64,000 bases of DNA from Diphasiastrum complanatum (lineage: Eukaryota; Streptophyta; Lycopodiopsida; Lycopodiales; Lycopodiaceae), in contig CM055102.1 in the NCBI GenBank assembly GCA_029204225.1, forward strand, positions 50,004,922 to 50,068,921, given 5' to 3'. Positions 1-11,700 of this stretch are shown one piece after another. Position 1 is the first letter of the stretch; every line of letters starts with the position of its first letter. The translations under genes and the position numbers were made by a program. The notes under the pieces were generated by a model. It saw nothing but the letters and a program-made list of their open reading frames with translations, searched no databases and was not told the DNA's origin.

Positions 1-846
1 TTGTAAGTGATCCATAGTGACATGCAAGGCATGTACAAAGTTTAATGGACACATGCATGATGATTTGGACTTTTCTAGTTAGAACTAATACACCTGTAAA
101 AAGTTGGTAGAATTTCATGCATGACAAGTGACAAATGTCACATAGACACTAGATGTCATTTTGGAATGGATAGATATGGTTCTACCTTGAGCTACCTCAA
201 TCTCCATAAATATGTGTAGCTCTCCACACAATCAATGATAAAGAACCAAAGTTTTGTAGCTATCTCATGCCATTTTGGATCTAAACAAATATTGCTTGTT
301 ATCTCTCTAGCTCTCTCTCTCTCTCTAACTCGTGTTGAGGCTAATGCTCATACACTGAAATCTTGTATTTTTATTCATTCTTTGATTTATTGCTATTATA
401 TTCTATTACTGCCCTGAGAAAATGCGAAGAGAGAGAGAGAAGAAGTGCGAAGGTTGCCATTTGGAAATGCCAAGCTACCTTTAAGAAGTCATTGGAAAGC
501 ATGTCTTATAAAACACTTCCTTCAAAAAAAGTATGTACTTGAAAAAGGATATGTCTTACAGGTTTTAGATAATACTTTGCACACATGGCTCACAATACTT
601 GAATGGACCCAAGTGCATGCCATGGCTCGAGTAAGTGCAAATAGAAGTTACAAAGTCCTTTTAGTGCAGACTACACCATTTAGATATCACTGTAAAGAGT
701 AAAGGTTAGGCATAGCCATATGCCAGAGATTAAGCGACAAAAAAAACCCTCAGTGCCATAAAACATATTCAACTCATACAGCACTGAATGTGACTTATGA
801 ATAAACTATAGACAACGACAAAGGCAAAGGCTTAAGATTTAACAGT
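1..846. other. Unassigned A+T-rich stretch
   Basis: I recognise no gene here. The first 420 bases have the look of the end of an LTR or promoter (a TATA-like stretch near 205-215 and a short CT run near 309-331), but no matching copy exists in the window to confirm this. Short open frames at 235-417 and 445-702 show no family features. Confidence 0.4.
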
Positions 847-1029
847 TTAAAGGTCATAAAATTGATAAATGGCCATAATTGGGTCACCACAGTATATTGA
901 ATCTTTAAGTTCTTGAAAAGGTTCAATAGAAATGAAAGAACTCTTGGAGCAACTCATATGAGTTGTGGCTCCACTATCAATATACCAAGATGCATCATTA
1001 AAGGATAAAGAGGAGAAACTAGACATCAT
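847..1029 (-). pseudogene. Copia aspartic protease remnant
   Basis: The 60-residue frame carries WYIDSGATTHM, the D-S/T-G active-site signature of Copia proteases with its usual W-x-I-D-S-G-A-x-x-H-M surroundings. It normally releases gag and pol proteins from the polyprotein. The frame continues leftward into unrelated sequence after about residue 45. The intact copy reads on into the SIYTANDE region, so this is the truncation point. The zinc knuckle that should lie just upstream (about 1030-1125) is not recognisable, so it was probably deleted. Confidence 0.75.
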
Positions 1030-1125
1030 GAGAGATGCCTCTTCACAACTTGCATGTAAGTCTTCTATGATAAAATTGCTTGATCTTCTTGAGTCTTCTT
1101 CTTGAAGTTAGAAGAATGAGTTGAA

Positions 1126-1863
1126 TCATCTTCTACTCCTCCATAGTCTTTGTTCTTTGCTTTGTCCTTTGATTTGTCCTTGGTGAAGGCTTGAGAAAAA
1201 CTGTTCTTGCTCCTCCCTCTTGACTTGATCTTGGAAAAGTGAGGTTTGCCATAACCACCATTCTTCCTTGAGTGTGTTGATCTTCAGCAGCTTGTTCTTT
1301 TGCCTACATTCTTCAGCAATAAGAACATCATGCCGAGCCTCCAAAGATGGTAGCTCCTCCATGATAGCATAAGTTTGCACAACATTTGCGTACTCTTTCC
1401 TAAGTCCATTAAGGACTACTTGAACTAGTTCACAGTTCTCTAGAGTATCACCTATGCATGCTATCTCACTGTGAAGATCTTTAACTCTCATTACAAAATT
1501 GAAGCACTTTCATCAACTCTTTGGAAACTAGAAAAGATCTTATTTCTAAGAGTAAAAAGTCTTGATGTGATTTTTGCTTCGTGAATGTTTTTAAGAGTTT
1601 CCCAAGTCTCCTTGGCTGAGGTGCATGAACTTATTTCTCTCAACATCTCATCAGAGATGTTGATCTTGATGATATAAAGAGCAATTTTTGCTCTCTTCTT
1701 GAATCTCTGAGCCTCATCATAAGCTTCAGGTTCAACTTCAATTTCTGATACAACGTCCATTACACCATAAAGAATCAACAAAGATTATATCCTTCCAAAC
1801 TGAATAGTTGAAGGTATCTAGTCTCTCACTAAATTCAACGAGTAAATCTCCTACAGATGCCAT
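1126..1863 (-). pseudogene. Copia gag (UBN2-type) remnant
   Basis: Translation from an ATG at 1861-1863 begins MASVGDLLVEFSERLDTFNY, parallel to the gag start of the Copia at 7981. A frameshift near 1790 moves the reading into the next frame (1781-1491). There the typical Copia gag blocks appear: KKRAKIALYIIKINISDEML, SAKETWETLKNIHEAK and SRLFTLRNKIF. A stop or frame change near 1491 leads to the second half (1491-1126) with LVQVVLNGLRKEYANVVQ. Gag forms the cytoplasmic particle. Two frame breaks make it non-functional. Confidence 0.8.
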
Positions 1864-2614
1864 GAATGTGAAGACTCTTGTAAATTGGACAACAAAAAAT
1901 GGAATTGAATGTGTTGCTTCTCTTTCACTATAGGAACCAAAACAATTGGGTATACTACCAAATCCTATGTAAAATCTTGGAGCAGCTATGTGAGATCTTG
2001 CTCACAAAAGAAAACCAATCAACTTGAATTTGGATCTAGCCTCTATCTACTGATGAAGCACTTACAATTCTGATGTCAAATTTTTCACGAGTTTCAAATA
2101 AATGAAAAAAAACTCAAGAAACACACATTCAACTCAAAACACAACACTTTGTGTGAAATGATGTGTCTATGACCCAATTCAATCTCAAATTGAGTACTAG
2201 AACTGTGAATGATGAATCATGCATGCAATATATTCAAATAAAAAAGTGTCCACTTAGGTTTTGGGTCTCTCCCTACCCTCTTTAAGAGCTTATAACTCCT
2301 ACCAGGATCATCAAAATGAATTGAAGCCAATTGCACTGGAAAGACGACTCTCCTAGCTTTCCAACAAGCTATAATGTCAATATCTTTGGATCTAACATAG
2401 AGGAGATAGAGTCAAGTGATGTATTCTAGTTTTCACACGTGTGAAAAGTCAAAATTTTGTATATCCTCTGTTCTAGACTGAAAATATTAGTTCTAACCTC
2501 ATTCACCAAAAAACTGTTCAAGAAAAGATAGCAAAACATTGCTAAATAGTTCCTAGCTTGAATTGACAGAAAAATCTTCATACACCTGATGTTATACCAT
2601 TCAAAGCATGGTAT

Positions 2615-2627
2615 GGCTCTGATACCA
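2615..2627 (-). other. Primer-binding site, initiator Met-tRNA
   Basis: On the minus strand the sequence is TGGTATCAGAGCC, the classic plant Copia site complementary to the 3' end of initiator Met-tRNA. It abuts the LTR end (...TTTTTCACA) directly, which fixes the LTR boundary at 2628. Confidence 0.85.
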
Positions 2628-3577
2628 TGTGAAAAATCCAGCAACTTCACATGTGTGGAAAACTACTTCACATGTGTGGAAAACTACAACACATGTGTGA
2701 ATGATCTTGACCATGCTTTGTGGTGGCACACAAATCACCTGTAGAGCAATCCTGCAATCTATCACAAGATCTGAGGCTAGAGCACAATCTAGAAAGCTAC
2801 AGATCAAAACAAAGCAACACAAATAGAGATAATACATAAACAAAATAATGTATGAAGCATGCCTTCTACTCGAGTTAGAGACAGAATATCAAAACAAGCA
2901 AAATAGCATGAGATCAAGTTTTGACATTATGTCATTACCAAAGCTTGATTCTTCATTAGATATGAATGAGAATGATATGTACATATATAGGAGAGCCAAA
3001 ATTCGTGGTACTCCTTGCATTTAATGCAGTCCCTACACCTAATCAAGTGTAAACTACTACCATATTGACACCTAGCAGCTTGCATGTTGAAATTGCACCT
3101 AGCTCCTACCTACTTTGTCCAAATGTCAAATAATCAACTATGAACCTACAAAACTACATGCATGTGTCAAATAGTGTTTGCATGTCTTGCATGTGACTTC
3201 CCTAGATGACTTGGACATGTGTAGAACATGTATATTGACTTGCATGTTGCATGCAGTGATTGCATGTTGCATGCATGCACACTAACTGATTTTGCATGTC
3301 ATCTAGTTTTATGCATGTCATCAAATCTAGATCTACCTAACTCAAACTCGCCCTAATCTACAAGGTCATGTGCTTAATTCACATACCTTTGATATATACA
3401 ATGGAACAAAGTGAAATATGACCATCTAGACATTGTGCATGTCATGTAGCTCGAGTTTGTACATATTAGAGAATAATATTGACAACCTGTAAATGCACAA
3501 TCAAGATGATTTCCCTCATCAACCCCTATAGACAAGTTGGATAGCTTTTTATTCTTCACAAGCGCCAAATTTTAACA
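2628..3577 (-). repeat. 5' LTR of truncated Copia (about 950 bp)
   Basis: The minus-strand LTR starts TGTTAAAATTTGGCGC (3577) and ends ...TTTTTCACA (2628), next to the primer-binding site. It holds a TATA-like stretch near 2981-2990 and near its end two copies of CTTCACATGTGTGGAAAACTA followed by a third partial copy (about 2644-2700). The outer boundary is inferred from the TGTTAAAA start and has not been confirmed with a second copy. Confidence 0.65.
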
Positions 3578-3840
3578 GATTTTCTGCTTGGGAGGATCCT
3601 TTTACTAGTTATTCTTCTTACTTACAGGTTGTGTTTGTGCTTTGCCTGTCAACAGAAACTACGGGCACTTGTTTTAGATTATCTATCTTGTTTCAGAGCC
3701 CAACTCAGGCAGAGAAGATTGGTTATCATTGTAGTATTGTCTTGCCTATCAGAGGACACTCAGATTTGTCAGTCTTGCACTGAAGCACATGCATAAACAA
3801 CCACAATCAGTCAATCATGCATGCCAAAATGTTCAACCAT
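3578..3840. other. No gene seen
   Basis: Spacer between the Copia LTR end and the solo LTR. I see no coding signature, RNA gene or repeat in it. Confidence 0.4.
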
Positions 3841-4671
3841 CAAATTGTTGAATTTCACATGTGTGGATTGTCTACAACATGTACTTGTAATCTCCTAAGG
3901 TGTGTAGATGCACCAAGATGACTAGATTGAGATTCAAGATCTATCTTTGATTCTATGGCAAAAACACACTACTACATGCATTTAATCACTTCCAACTCTC
4001 ACTCACACGTGTGGGAAGTGTTCCAAAAGTAGTCTAAGTAAAAACAAGTTGCTCTCCTCGGGTAGAGAGAGAAAATCATCAATAGCTCTCGGATAGAGAG
4101 AGAAAGCTAGAAAATCACTTACACTCAAAATCCACTCAATCTCAAAATCAATTAGATCCAAATGAGAAGTACAATGATACTAATAGATCCATGAGCTACC
4201 ACAATACTCAATCATGATTGGACCACACTTTTGCCACCTCTTAATCCTATTGGACCATTGATCCATTCACCTCTAGATTCTATTGGACATTTTCAAGCAA
4301 ACCTCAAATTCTATTGGACCACTCATGGTTCCACCTCTAAATCCTATTGGACCTCTTAAACTTCATAAAAAAAAAACATTACACTTGTCTACACTCTAAT
4401 TGGCACAAGTTTGGCCTCCTACTCTATTTTGGCTCAATAGTGGCATTACAAGTGGAAATGGATAATTTGCCATCTATGCCAAATTTGACCCTATCAAGAT
4501 CCTACACCTAAATGCTTGACTATGAAATTCTATGAGACCCCTATATCAAACATTTTTATTTACTTTACAATTCTCCACACATGGGAACATCCTCCACACA
4601 TGTGAGATTCACTTACAAACTTCTATCATAAAAAATACCAAGCTAGATTTTTGCCAATTTCTCACACAAAT
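3841..4671 (-). mobile_element. Solo LTR with CAAAT target duplications
   Basis: The LTR runs 3846-4666 (821 bp) and is flanked on both sides by CAAAT (3841-3845 and 4667-4671). It is the reverse complement of the 3' LTR at 41220-42045: plus-strand start TGTTGAATTTCACATGTGTG, end ...TTGCCAATTTCTCACA. No internal region is present, so the element was lost by LTR-LTR recombination. It carries a CACACGTGTG palindrome near 4003-4012. Confidence 0.88.
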
Positions 4672-5500
4672 CAGCATACAAAATCATTGAACAATGATTG
4701 AAAGCCTACTCTAATGCTGCAAAAATGAGTTACAATCAGATCCTTACAACTAAAATAAATCTACACATACATTCCACAAAACAAAAACAATAAATGAACT
4801 AAACTAGACAGCATTTTAGAAGTCCAAGAATCAAGAAACCAACCGGTTTTCTGATTCTTGGACATCCCAAGAACATCAAAAATAGGGTTGTAATGGGATA
4901 TGCAAGAATTACATCACAAACCCAACCTATTTAGTTTACCTGAATGCTGATTCCTACATTAATCCACAAACAAGAAATGAAATCGAATCCACTCTAAGAA
5001 AGCAGAAAAACTAATCCACTCCACTATCCACAACCACACACAAAGGATGGAAGGGCATGATCATAGGAGCATCACTCAAGAAAACTACCATAATCAAGGA
5101 GCTTAGTGCTGTATCAAACTCGTGGAGGCTCTTCTCATTTGGACATGGAGTAGATACAATGCATAAAAAGCTCATCTTCTCAAAGAGGAAGTCTCTTAAA
5201 TAAGCAAGAGAGCTCCTTAGGTGGCATCCTAGTGGCATTTCCACATTTCACAAATAACAAGTGGAATTATGCTCTCCACTAGAGGTCACCATCAAAAGGT
5301 GGCTCACTCTACTTTCTTTAAGAGGGGTCTACTTGCATTTATTACTTTGCCTAGAAATACTAGTTCCTACATGGTCATTCCATATTCTGAGATTCACCAC
5401 GAGGCTTACACAGTTCTTGCTTGTCATTACTGACAAGTATTCCTTGGCTCTCATACTCGGCTCTCAGTCTTCATTCGTCTCATCTTCTCAGAGACCTCCT
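4672..5500. other. No gene recognised; contains the undefined 3' end of the minus-strand Gypsy
   Basis: The Gypsy homology that extends left of integrase can be followed to about 5500 by comparison with the second copy (29514-29760), then is lost. The expected 3' LTR, matching 23115-23908, is not here, so the element's 3' end is deleted or replaced. Open frames at 5011-5244 and 5261-5530 have no family features. Confidence 0.4.
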
Positions 5501-5854
5501 CGGTCTAAGGTGAGAGGTGCACTTGGTTAGCTCTGGTCAAGTATTTTGGAGATTCGTCAGAATCAGCCAACATTTGTGTTTTTTGAATTTTTATAGGATC
5601 TGACTGTTGGTAGTGCTTTGGAAGTTTTGATGGATTCTTGGTAGTAGATCCCTCAGTCAATCTGATGATCTACTTCTTTTTTGACTCTATCAAGATCTGG
5701 ATCGTCCTTGGATTCTGATGGATTTCCCCGATTCTGTCAGATCTGGCTGAATCTTGATGGATTTAGCTTGAATTGGCTTGATCTCCTTAGATCTAGCAGT
5801 GATGGTTGAGCATGTTAGCTTTTTGTAATGTGCCAACCCCAATCTGGATCTGTC

Positions 5855-6482
5855 CTACTGTGGTGGCCAGTACTTGTGCAACCGGCTACCGTTGATGGGT
5901 GTGTCGAAGGGCTTTCCATCAAGCTGTTCTAAGTTCATGGCCCCATGATTAAGAATTTCCTTGATCCTATAAGGACCTTCGCTCGTAAATTTTAACTTCT
6001 TATTGATCACCTTGGTTTTATACATCAGGACCAGATCTCCTGAATGAAAATCCTTCTTTTGTAATCTGCGATCATGCCAAGCCTTGCATCTTTCCTTTTC
6101 AGCTGCCAGTGCATGCACAGCTAGTAAGCGTGTTTCATAGAGTTTATGCAGAGCTTCGTGGCGTAGCTGTAGAGATTTGGACTCATTAAGACGTTGCGTA
6201 GTGGAAATCCATAATGAAGGAACTAAAAACTCTACTGGAATCACAGCATCCTGACCATATACCAATTGGAAGGTTGTTTGATCAGTGCTCCATTTATATG
6301 CTGTCCTGAATGTCCACAATGCAGCATGCAACTTGTGTTCCCAATCTGATCTACTAGCTTCAACTATTTTCGTGAGCACGCCACACAAGATCTTATTGGA
6401 TGATTCTGCTTGCCCATTACCATGAGGATAATAAGGCATACTTGTTTTGTGAATCACGAAGAATTCCTCCAACAGGACCTTG
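5855..6482 (-). pseudogene. Gypsy integrase, C-terminal half
   Basis: The frame contains YPHGNGQAESSNKIL, which includes the catalytic Glu of the D,D-35-E core. It then has RSDWEHKLHAALWTFRTAYK and FQLVYGQDAVIPVEF, and ends in a GPYRIKEI...NLEQLDG-type integrase tail finishing WPPQ-stop. The first half of the gene lies at 12638-13090, separated only by the Copia at 6488-12632. The two halves meet exactly at the ATGGT duplication. The second family copy (28668-29513) shows the uninterrupted order. Integrase inserts the cDNA into the chromosome. Confidence 0.88.
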
Positions 6483-6487
6483 ATGGT

Positions 6488-7169
6488 TGTTAAAAATTCA
6501 CAATTCTAGCTTGACTAGTTTTGGTCATATGACTTGTAAATAGTTAGATGGTCATGATGTGGCTTGTCACACGTGCCAAATAGCATAGGATTCCATTCAT
6601 AAGGATGTTCTCAAGTAGACCTAAGTGTTAGAACCTTTGGAATGAGTCCAAATTATGCTTAGATACAAGGGAGAAAAAATAGGAGCTATTTTTGGTAGTT
6701 TTTGCATTGTTGAGGGATCTCCAAGATTCCAACCCTAACTTGGTAGGGATGAAAGATCCACCAAAATTAGCACTAGGGATAGGTTTAGGGCTACTCATAC
6801 CTGCCCAAAACCGTGATGGATCATGTATATATAGGTGATGATATCTCACCAAAATCAATCAAGCAATTTCATGTTTTTTCTCTCATAATGGTGCAATTGC
6901 TCTCTATGTTCATAATTGTTTGAGTACTTGTGATTACTAATGATTATAGGATTGAATATAGGTCTTGTGTACAGTACTCAGACTGTGGGAGGCCGTACTT
7001 TCACACGTGTGAAGCCTTCTTCAAGGATTTGGGCCATTTAGTGAGGTTCAAGCATAGATTTTTGATGGATTTTGATGGTTCAACTTGTGCTAATCTTATG
7101 AAATCATAATCTATTGTTTCCCTCATCATTTCAAGTGTTTTAGGATCCTTATTTGCTGTAATTTTTACA
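6488..7169 (+). repeat. 5' LTR of the young Copia
   Basis: 682 bp, TGTTAAAAATTCACAATTC start and ...GTAATTTTTACA end. It includes a TATATATAGG promoter-like box (about 6826-6835) and a TTTCACACGTGTGAAG palindrome (about 6999-7012). The pair at 11951-12632 is almost identical. Confidence 0.95.
6826..6835 (+). promoter_or_regulatory. TATA box of the Copia LTR
   Basis: TATATATAGG in the 5' LTR, with a copy at 12289-12298 in the 3' LTR. Its position in mid-LTR is where the U3 promoter of a plant LTR element is expected. Confidence 0.55.
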
Positions 7170-7182
7170 TGGTATCAGAGTC
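7170..7182 (+). other. Primer-binding site, initiator Met-tRNA
   Basis: TGGTATCAGAG followed by TC, directly after the LTR end. It is the same site class as in the other Copia elements here, slightly diverged at its 3' end. Confidence 0.85.
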
Positions 7183-7980
7183 TAAAGGCTGAAATGAGCT
7201 AAATCCTTGGTTTTCATTCAATTTGATCACAATTTTTGATCTAAATCTTGTGTAGATTGGATCTTAGCATCTAGTATTGATTCTAGAACTCAAAGTGAGT
7301 CAAATACATTGGAGATTGATGTTGTGTGACTTCATTTTCAGGTGTTTAGGTGTCTAAAACCAGAGGCAAAGTTGAATTCAATTCACATTACCAAGATAGC
7401 AAGTTTTGCTTGCTCCAAGCATTGATTTCTAAGCGAGTTTTGGAGATGATTTCATAGAGGAGGCTTTCTAGCATTCAAGGAGAGGGAAGATCAGAGTTTT
7501 GGGGACTCTTCAAGGCTGTTCTAAGGTGTAGTAGGCACCTCCTAAAGTGATTTAGGTTCAGTCCAACCATTGCTTGACTTATGCACCAAATTAGATCAAT
7601 TTTTCATCAATTTTGATCATTTTTTGCTTGTGATTGGATAGTAGATTGTGTTGCATCCTCATTAAGTTCCATTTAGATCTTTTACAAGTGATTTTGGAAG
7701 TATATTAGGTTGCTAAAATTCACTCTTGATCAGATCATTTGGAAGCTTTAATGTTCTTTATAGAAAGAGGGGCAATTCTACTAGTATTGTCTACTTCAAT
7801 CAAGCAAGTGCATTGTTTCTAGTATTCTATGATTTGATTTTGTTAGAAATAATTCTTAGATCTTTATAGGAAGTCTATTACTGATCTTTTCAGGTCCCTA
7901 AGAAGTGGGATAAGGTAGACCTTCAATCAAATCAATAGAAGTAACCTTCATTTGTGTCAAGTCCTTGATTAGGAGACTAG
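7183..7980 (+). other. Copia leader, non-coding
   Basis: About 800 bases between primer-binding site and the gag ATG, without a long open frame. This is a normal place for packaging and translation signals, but none is recognisable by sequence. Confidence 0.6.
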
Positions 7981-8730
7981 ATGGCATCTATAAATGCATA
8001 TCTTTTGGATACTAATGAAAGGCTCAACAAAACTAACTATTCCATATGGAAAGTTAGAATGGAATCCATCATGATCATGCAAGATCTGATGGAAATTGTA
8101 AATGGTAAGGAGGGTGAACCTATTCATCCTCAAGAAAAAGCCAAATACATCAAGAGGTGCAATGTTGCACTACATTGCATAAAAATGAATGTTGCAAATG
8201 AACTCTTAAGAGAGGTAGGAGATTGCACTTCAGCTCAAGATGCTTGGGAGACTTTGAAAAAGGTCTATGAATCCAAGAACCAAACTAGAATGTTAGCTTT
8301 GAAGAATCAAATCTATAGAAGCTATCAAAAGAAAGGAGAGAGTGCACATACTTTTGTCCTAAGAGTAAAGGAATGGAACAAAGAGCTAGTCTTTATAGGT
8401 GATCCTATCAAGGATGAAGAGCTTGTTCAACTCATATTGAATGGACTAAGCTTTGAATTTGACAATTTGGTTCAGGGATATGCAATTATGGGTAAGCTAC
8501 CCATACTTGAAGAACTCCAAGGCACACTCATGGCCGAGGAATCAAGGAGCCAAATGCAAGAGAGGATGGATAGGCTTTCCATCCAAGGTGGAGATGACCA
8601 AGCTCTCTTCACCAAAGGCAAAGGCAAGTCCAAAGGCAAAGTATTAACATTCAAGAAGTCTACAAAGCTTGAGGACCCTCAAAGGCATCTCCATCAACCA
8701 CCAAAGTCAAGAAGGACAAATCAAAGGTGA
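7981..8730 (+). CDS. gag: Copia gag
   Basis: 249 residues from an ATG directly after the leader (MASINAYLLDTNERLNKTNY). The blocks WKVRMESIMIMQDL, RCNVALHCIKMNVANEL, SAQDAWETLKKVYESKN and LVQLILNGLSFEFDNLVQGY are those of UBN2-type Copia gag, which forms the capsid-like particle. The last roughly 20 residues (after LEDPQ) look out of frame. The downstream pol frame is open from about 8673 and its first residues (GPSKASPSTTKVKKDK) are the expected gag tail leading to the zinc knuckle. A one-base frame change near 8670 therefore splits what is normally one ORF. It could be a mutation or a frameshift site. Confidence 0.9.
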   Translation: MASINAYLLDTNERLNKTNYSIWKVRMESIMIMQDLMEIVNGKEGEPIHPQEKAKYIKRCNVALHCIKMNVANELLREVGDCTSAQDAWETLKKVYESKNQTRMLALKNQIYRSYQKKGESAHTFVLRVKEWNKELVFIGDPIKDEELVQLILNGLSFEFDNLVQGYAIMGKLPILEELQGTLMAEESRSQMQERMDRLSIQGGDDQALFTKGKGKSKGKVLTFKKSTKLEDPQRHLHQPPKSRRTNQR

Positions 8731-11700
8731 AGTGCTACTATTGTAGCAAGATGGGGCATTATGCCTCGGAATGCTTCAAGAGGAAGCAAGATCAAAGCCA
8801 AGCCAACATGAGCAAAGAGGAGGAGGAGGAGATTTCACATGAGGACTCTCTCATGATGTCCATATTTTCTTCAACAAGCTTCAAAGGAGAAGATCCTTGG
8901 TGGATTGACTCGGGTGCTAGTTCACACATGACTAGTAAAAGGGAGTTTTTCTCTTCTCTCTTATCTTATGATGGACCTATAAAGTCTATCTATACAGCAA
9001 ATGATGAAGCTTGTAAGATTGAAGGAGTTGGTAGCATTCCCCTTTGCTTAGGATCTTCCAAAAAGATCAACATAGAAGGTGTTTTGTACATTCCTACAAT
9101 AACAAAGAATCTACTAAGTGTTGGCCAAATGGTAGACAATGGTTTCAATGTTGACTTTGCTTCAAATGAATGTTTCATCAAGAAGAAGGGTAAGATAGTG
9201 GCTAAGGGCACTAGACTTGGCAAACTTTATAAGTTGGATGCATTTGTGGATACTAATGTTGTCATGTTGGCCGAGAAGAGCAAGATATCTACCTTTACTT
9301 TATGGCACAAAAGACTTGGACATGTCAACTCGGGTTCCATGGAGGCTATGATCAAGGAGGAGTACGCTTTAGGCCTACCAAGGTCTATTGGGAAGGAAGA
9401 CAAGGTTTGTGAAGCTTGTGCCTTATCCAAGGCACATAAGAAGGTGTTTTCTAACTCCATCACAAAGTCATCTCATCCTCTTAAACTCATACACTCGGAT
9501 GTGCACATTGCTAGCACCAAATCTAATGGAGGTTCATCCATGTTTTTAACCTTCATTGATGACTACTCAAGATATTGTTGGGTGTTCTTACTTTCCTTCA
9601 AGTCTCAAGTATTTGATACTTTTGTAAAGTTCAAGTTGTTTGTGGAAAAGCATCATAATCATAGCATCAAGATTCTTAGAAGTGACAATGGTGGAGAATT
9701 CATCTCCAATGAGTTCAAGGCCTTTTGTGAGGAGGAAGGGATCAAGAAAGAGACTTCTTGTCCTTACACTCCTCAACAAAATGGAGTTGCTGAAAGAAGG
9801 AATAGAACATTATGTGAATGTTCTAAGGCTTTAAGATTAGATGCTTGTTTGCCCAAATCCTTTTGGGGTGAGTCTCTTGTATGTGCAAACTACTTGATGA
9901 ATAGGGTGTCTTGCAAAGCCATTGAAGGCAAAACTCCTTATGAGATGTTGTATGGAAAGAAACCCAATCTTAATCACTTGAAAGTTTTTGGGTGTATATG
10001 TTATGTGCATGTGCCATTGGAAACAAGAACCAAGGAGGATCCATCTTCCACAAGAGGGATCATGCTTGGATATGCAAGCTCAAGCAAGGGCTACAAAGTC
10101 TATCTCCCATCCTTGAACAAATTTGTTGTTTCAAGGGATGTCATCTTTGATGAACATCATATGCATATGCTTGAAGAAGGCTCAAGTGCTCCAACAATCA
10201 AGAAGAAGATGGCCGAGGAGCAAGATCTTGGTTTTGAGGAGGAGCTCATGGAGGAGCAAGCACCAAACCCACCTATCACACCAAGGAGATCTTCAAGGGC
10301 AAAAGTGGAGCCATCAAGGCTCACATATCAAGGCAAAGGACAGCAAGTTGAGAGTATCTCATCCACTTCTTATGCTTTATCTAGTTTTGAAGAACCGTCT
10401 AATGTTGAAGATGCATTGAACTCCAAAGAATGGTATAAAGCTATGTTGGATGAGTATGATGCCTTGATTGAGAATGAAACTTGGTTGCTTGTTGAGAGAC
10501 CTCAAAGGAATGTAATAGGATGCAAGTGGGTCTTCAAGCTTAAGTTGAATGCAAATGGGAGTGTTAACAAACATAAAGCAAGATTAGTTGCAAAAGGTTA
10601 TGCTCAAGAGAGAGGGATAGACGATGAGGAAACTTTTGCACCCGTGGCCAAGATGGTCACAATAAGACTAATCATTGCACTTGCATCACATTTTGGATGG
10701 ATTCTATGTCAAATGGATGTCTCTAATGCTTTCTTGAATGGTTTTTTGGAAGAGGATATCTATATGGAGCAGCCACAAGGGTTCATCAAGCATGGAATGG
10801 AGAACAAAGTATGCCATCTCCAAAGAAGCATCTATGGCTTGAAGCAAGCCTCGAGATCTTGGAATTCAAGACTACATTGCTATCTTATTTCACTTTATTT
10901 TGTTAAAAGTGAATATGATCCCACTCTTTACATTAAGTTTGATGATGTTGGTATTGTACTTTTACTCATTTATGTAGATGACATCATCATTAGTGGAAAT
11001 AGTGTTGATGGTATTGAAAAAATCAAAATAGATCTATCCTTAGAGTTCAAGATGGTAGATCTAGGGTTTCTTCACTTCATCTTAGGCATAGAAGTACTTA
11101 GAAGGTCTGATTTTATCTTTATAAGTCAAGTAAACTATGCTCAAAGTCTTTTGAAGAAGTTTAAGATGGAAGTATGCAAAAGTGTTGACACACCAATGGA
11201 GCAAGATGTAAAAGTGCCAAATGAAGATGATGAAAGATCCTTCATGGACATCACTTTGTTTAGGCAACTTATAGGTTCCTTAATGTGGATCACTATAACT
11301 AGACCAGATCTTAGCTTTAGTGTATGTAGGTTGAGCCAATCCATGCAAAAGCCATTGAATATCCATTGGAAAAAGGCTAAGAGGATTCTAAGATACATCT
11401 CGGGTACATTGGATTTTGGGATTCTATATAGAGGAGATGTGATTAACCTTCATGCATTTAGTGATTCAGATTTTGCAGGGGACAAGAGGGATAGGAAATC
11501 AACAAGTGCCTATTCAACTTTCATAGGAGAAGGTGTGGTTTCATGGCTTTCAAAAAAGCAAGAAACTATATCTCTATCTTCAACCGAGGCCGAGTACAAA
11601 GCTTTGACAACCACTACAAAGGAGGTACTTTGGATCAAGAGATTATTGGTGGAACTAAAGATCATGGATTCAGAGGAGGCACCAATTATCTACAATGACA

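Larger units (their letters stand above)
847..3577 (-). mobile_element. Truncated Copia LTR retrotransposon (5' LTR, leader, gag, protease start)
   Basis: Read on the minus strand, the order is 5' LTR (2628-3577), Met-tRNA primer-binding site (2615-2627), a leader of about 750 bases, gag (1863 down to 1126) and the start of the protease (1029-847). Homology stops shortly after the protease motif, so integrase, RT, RNase H and the 3' LTR are missing from the left side. The gag/protease proteins resemble those of the intact Copia at 6488-12632. It is a dead 5' fragment. No matching target duplication can be tested because the far end is absent. Confidence 0.8.

Noticed and set aside
6628-6858. 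A 76-codon frame in both LTRs of the young Copia (also 12091-12321), antisense
   Set aside because: It is conserved only because the LTRs are nearly identical. It has no start context, no family features and lies across the LTR promoter.
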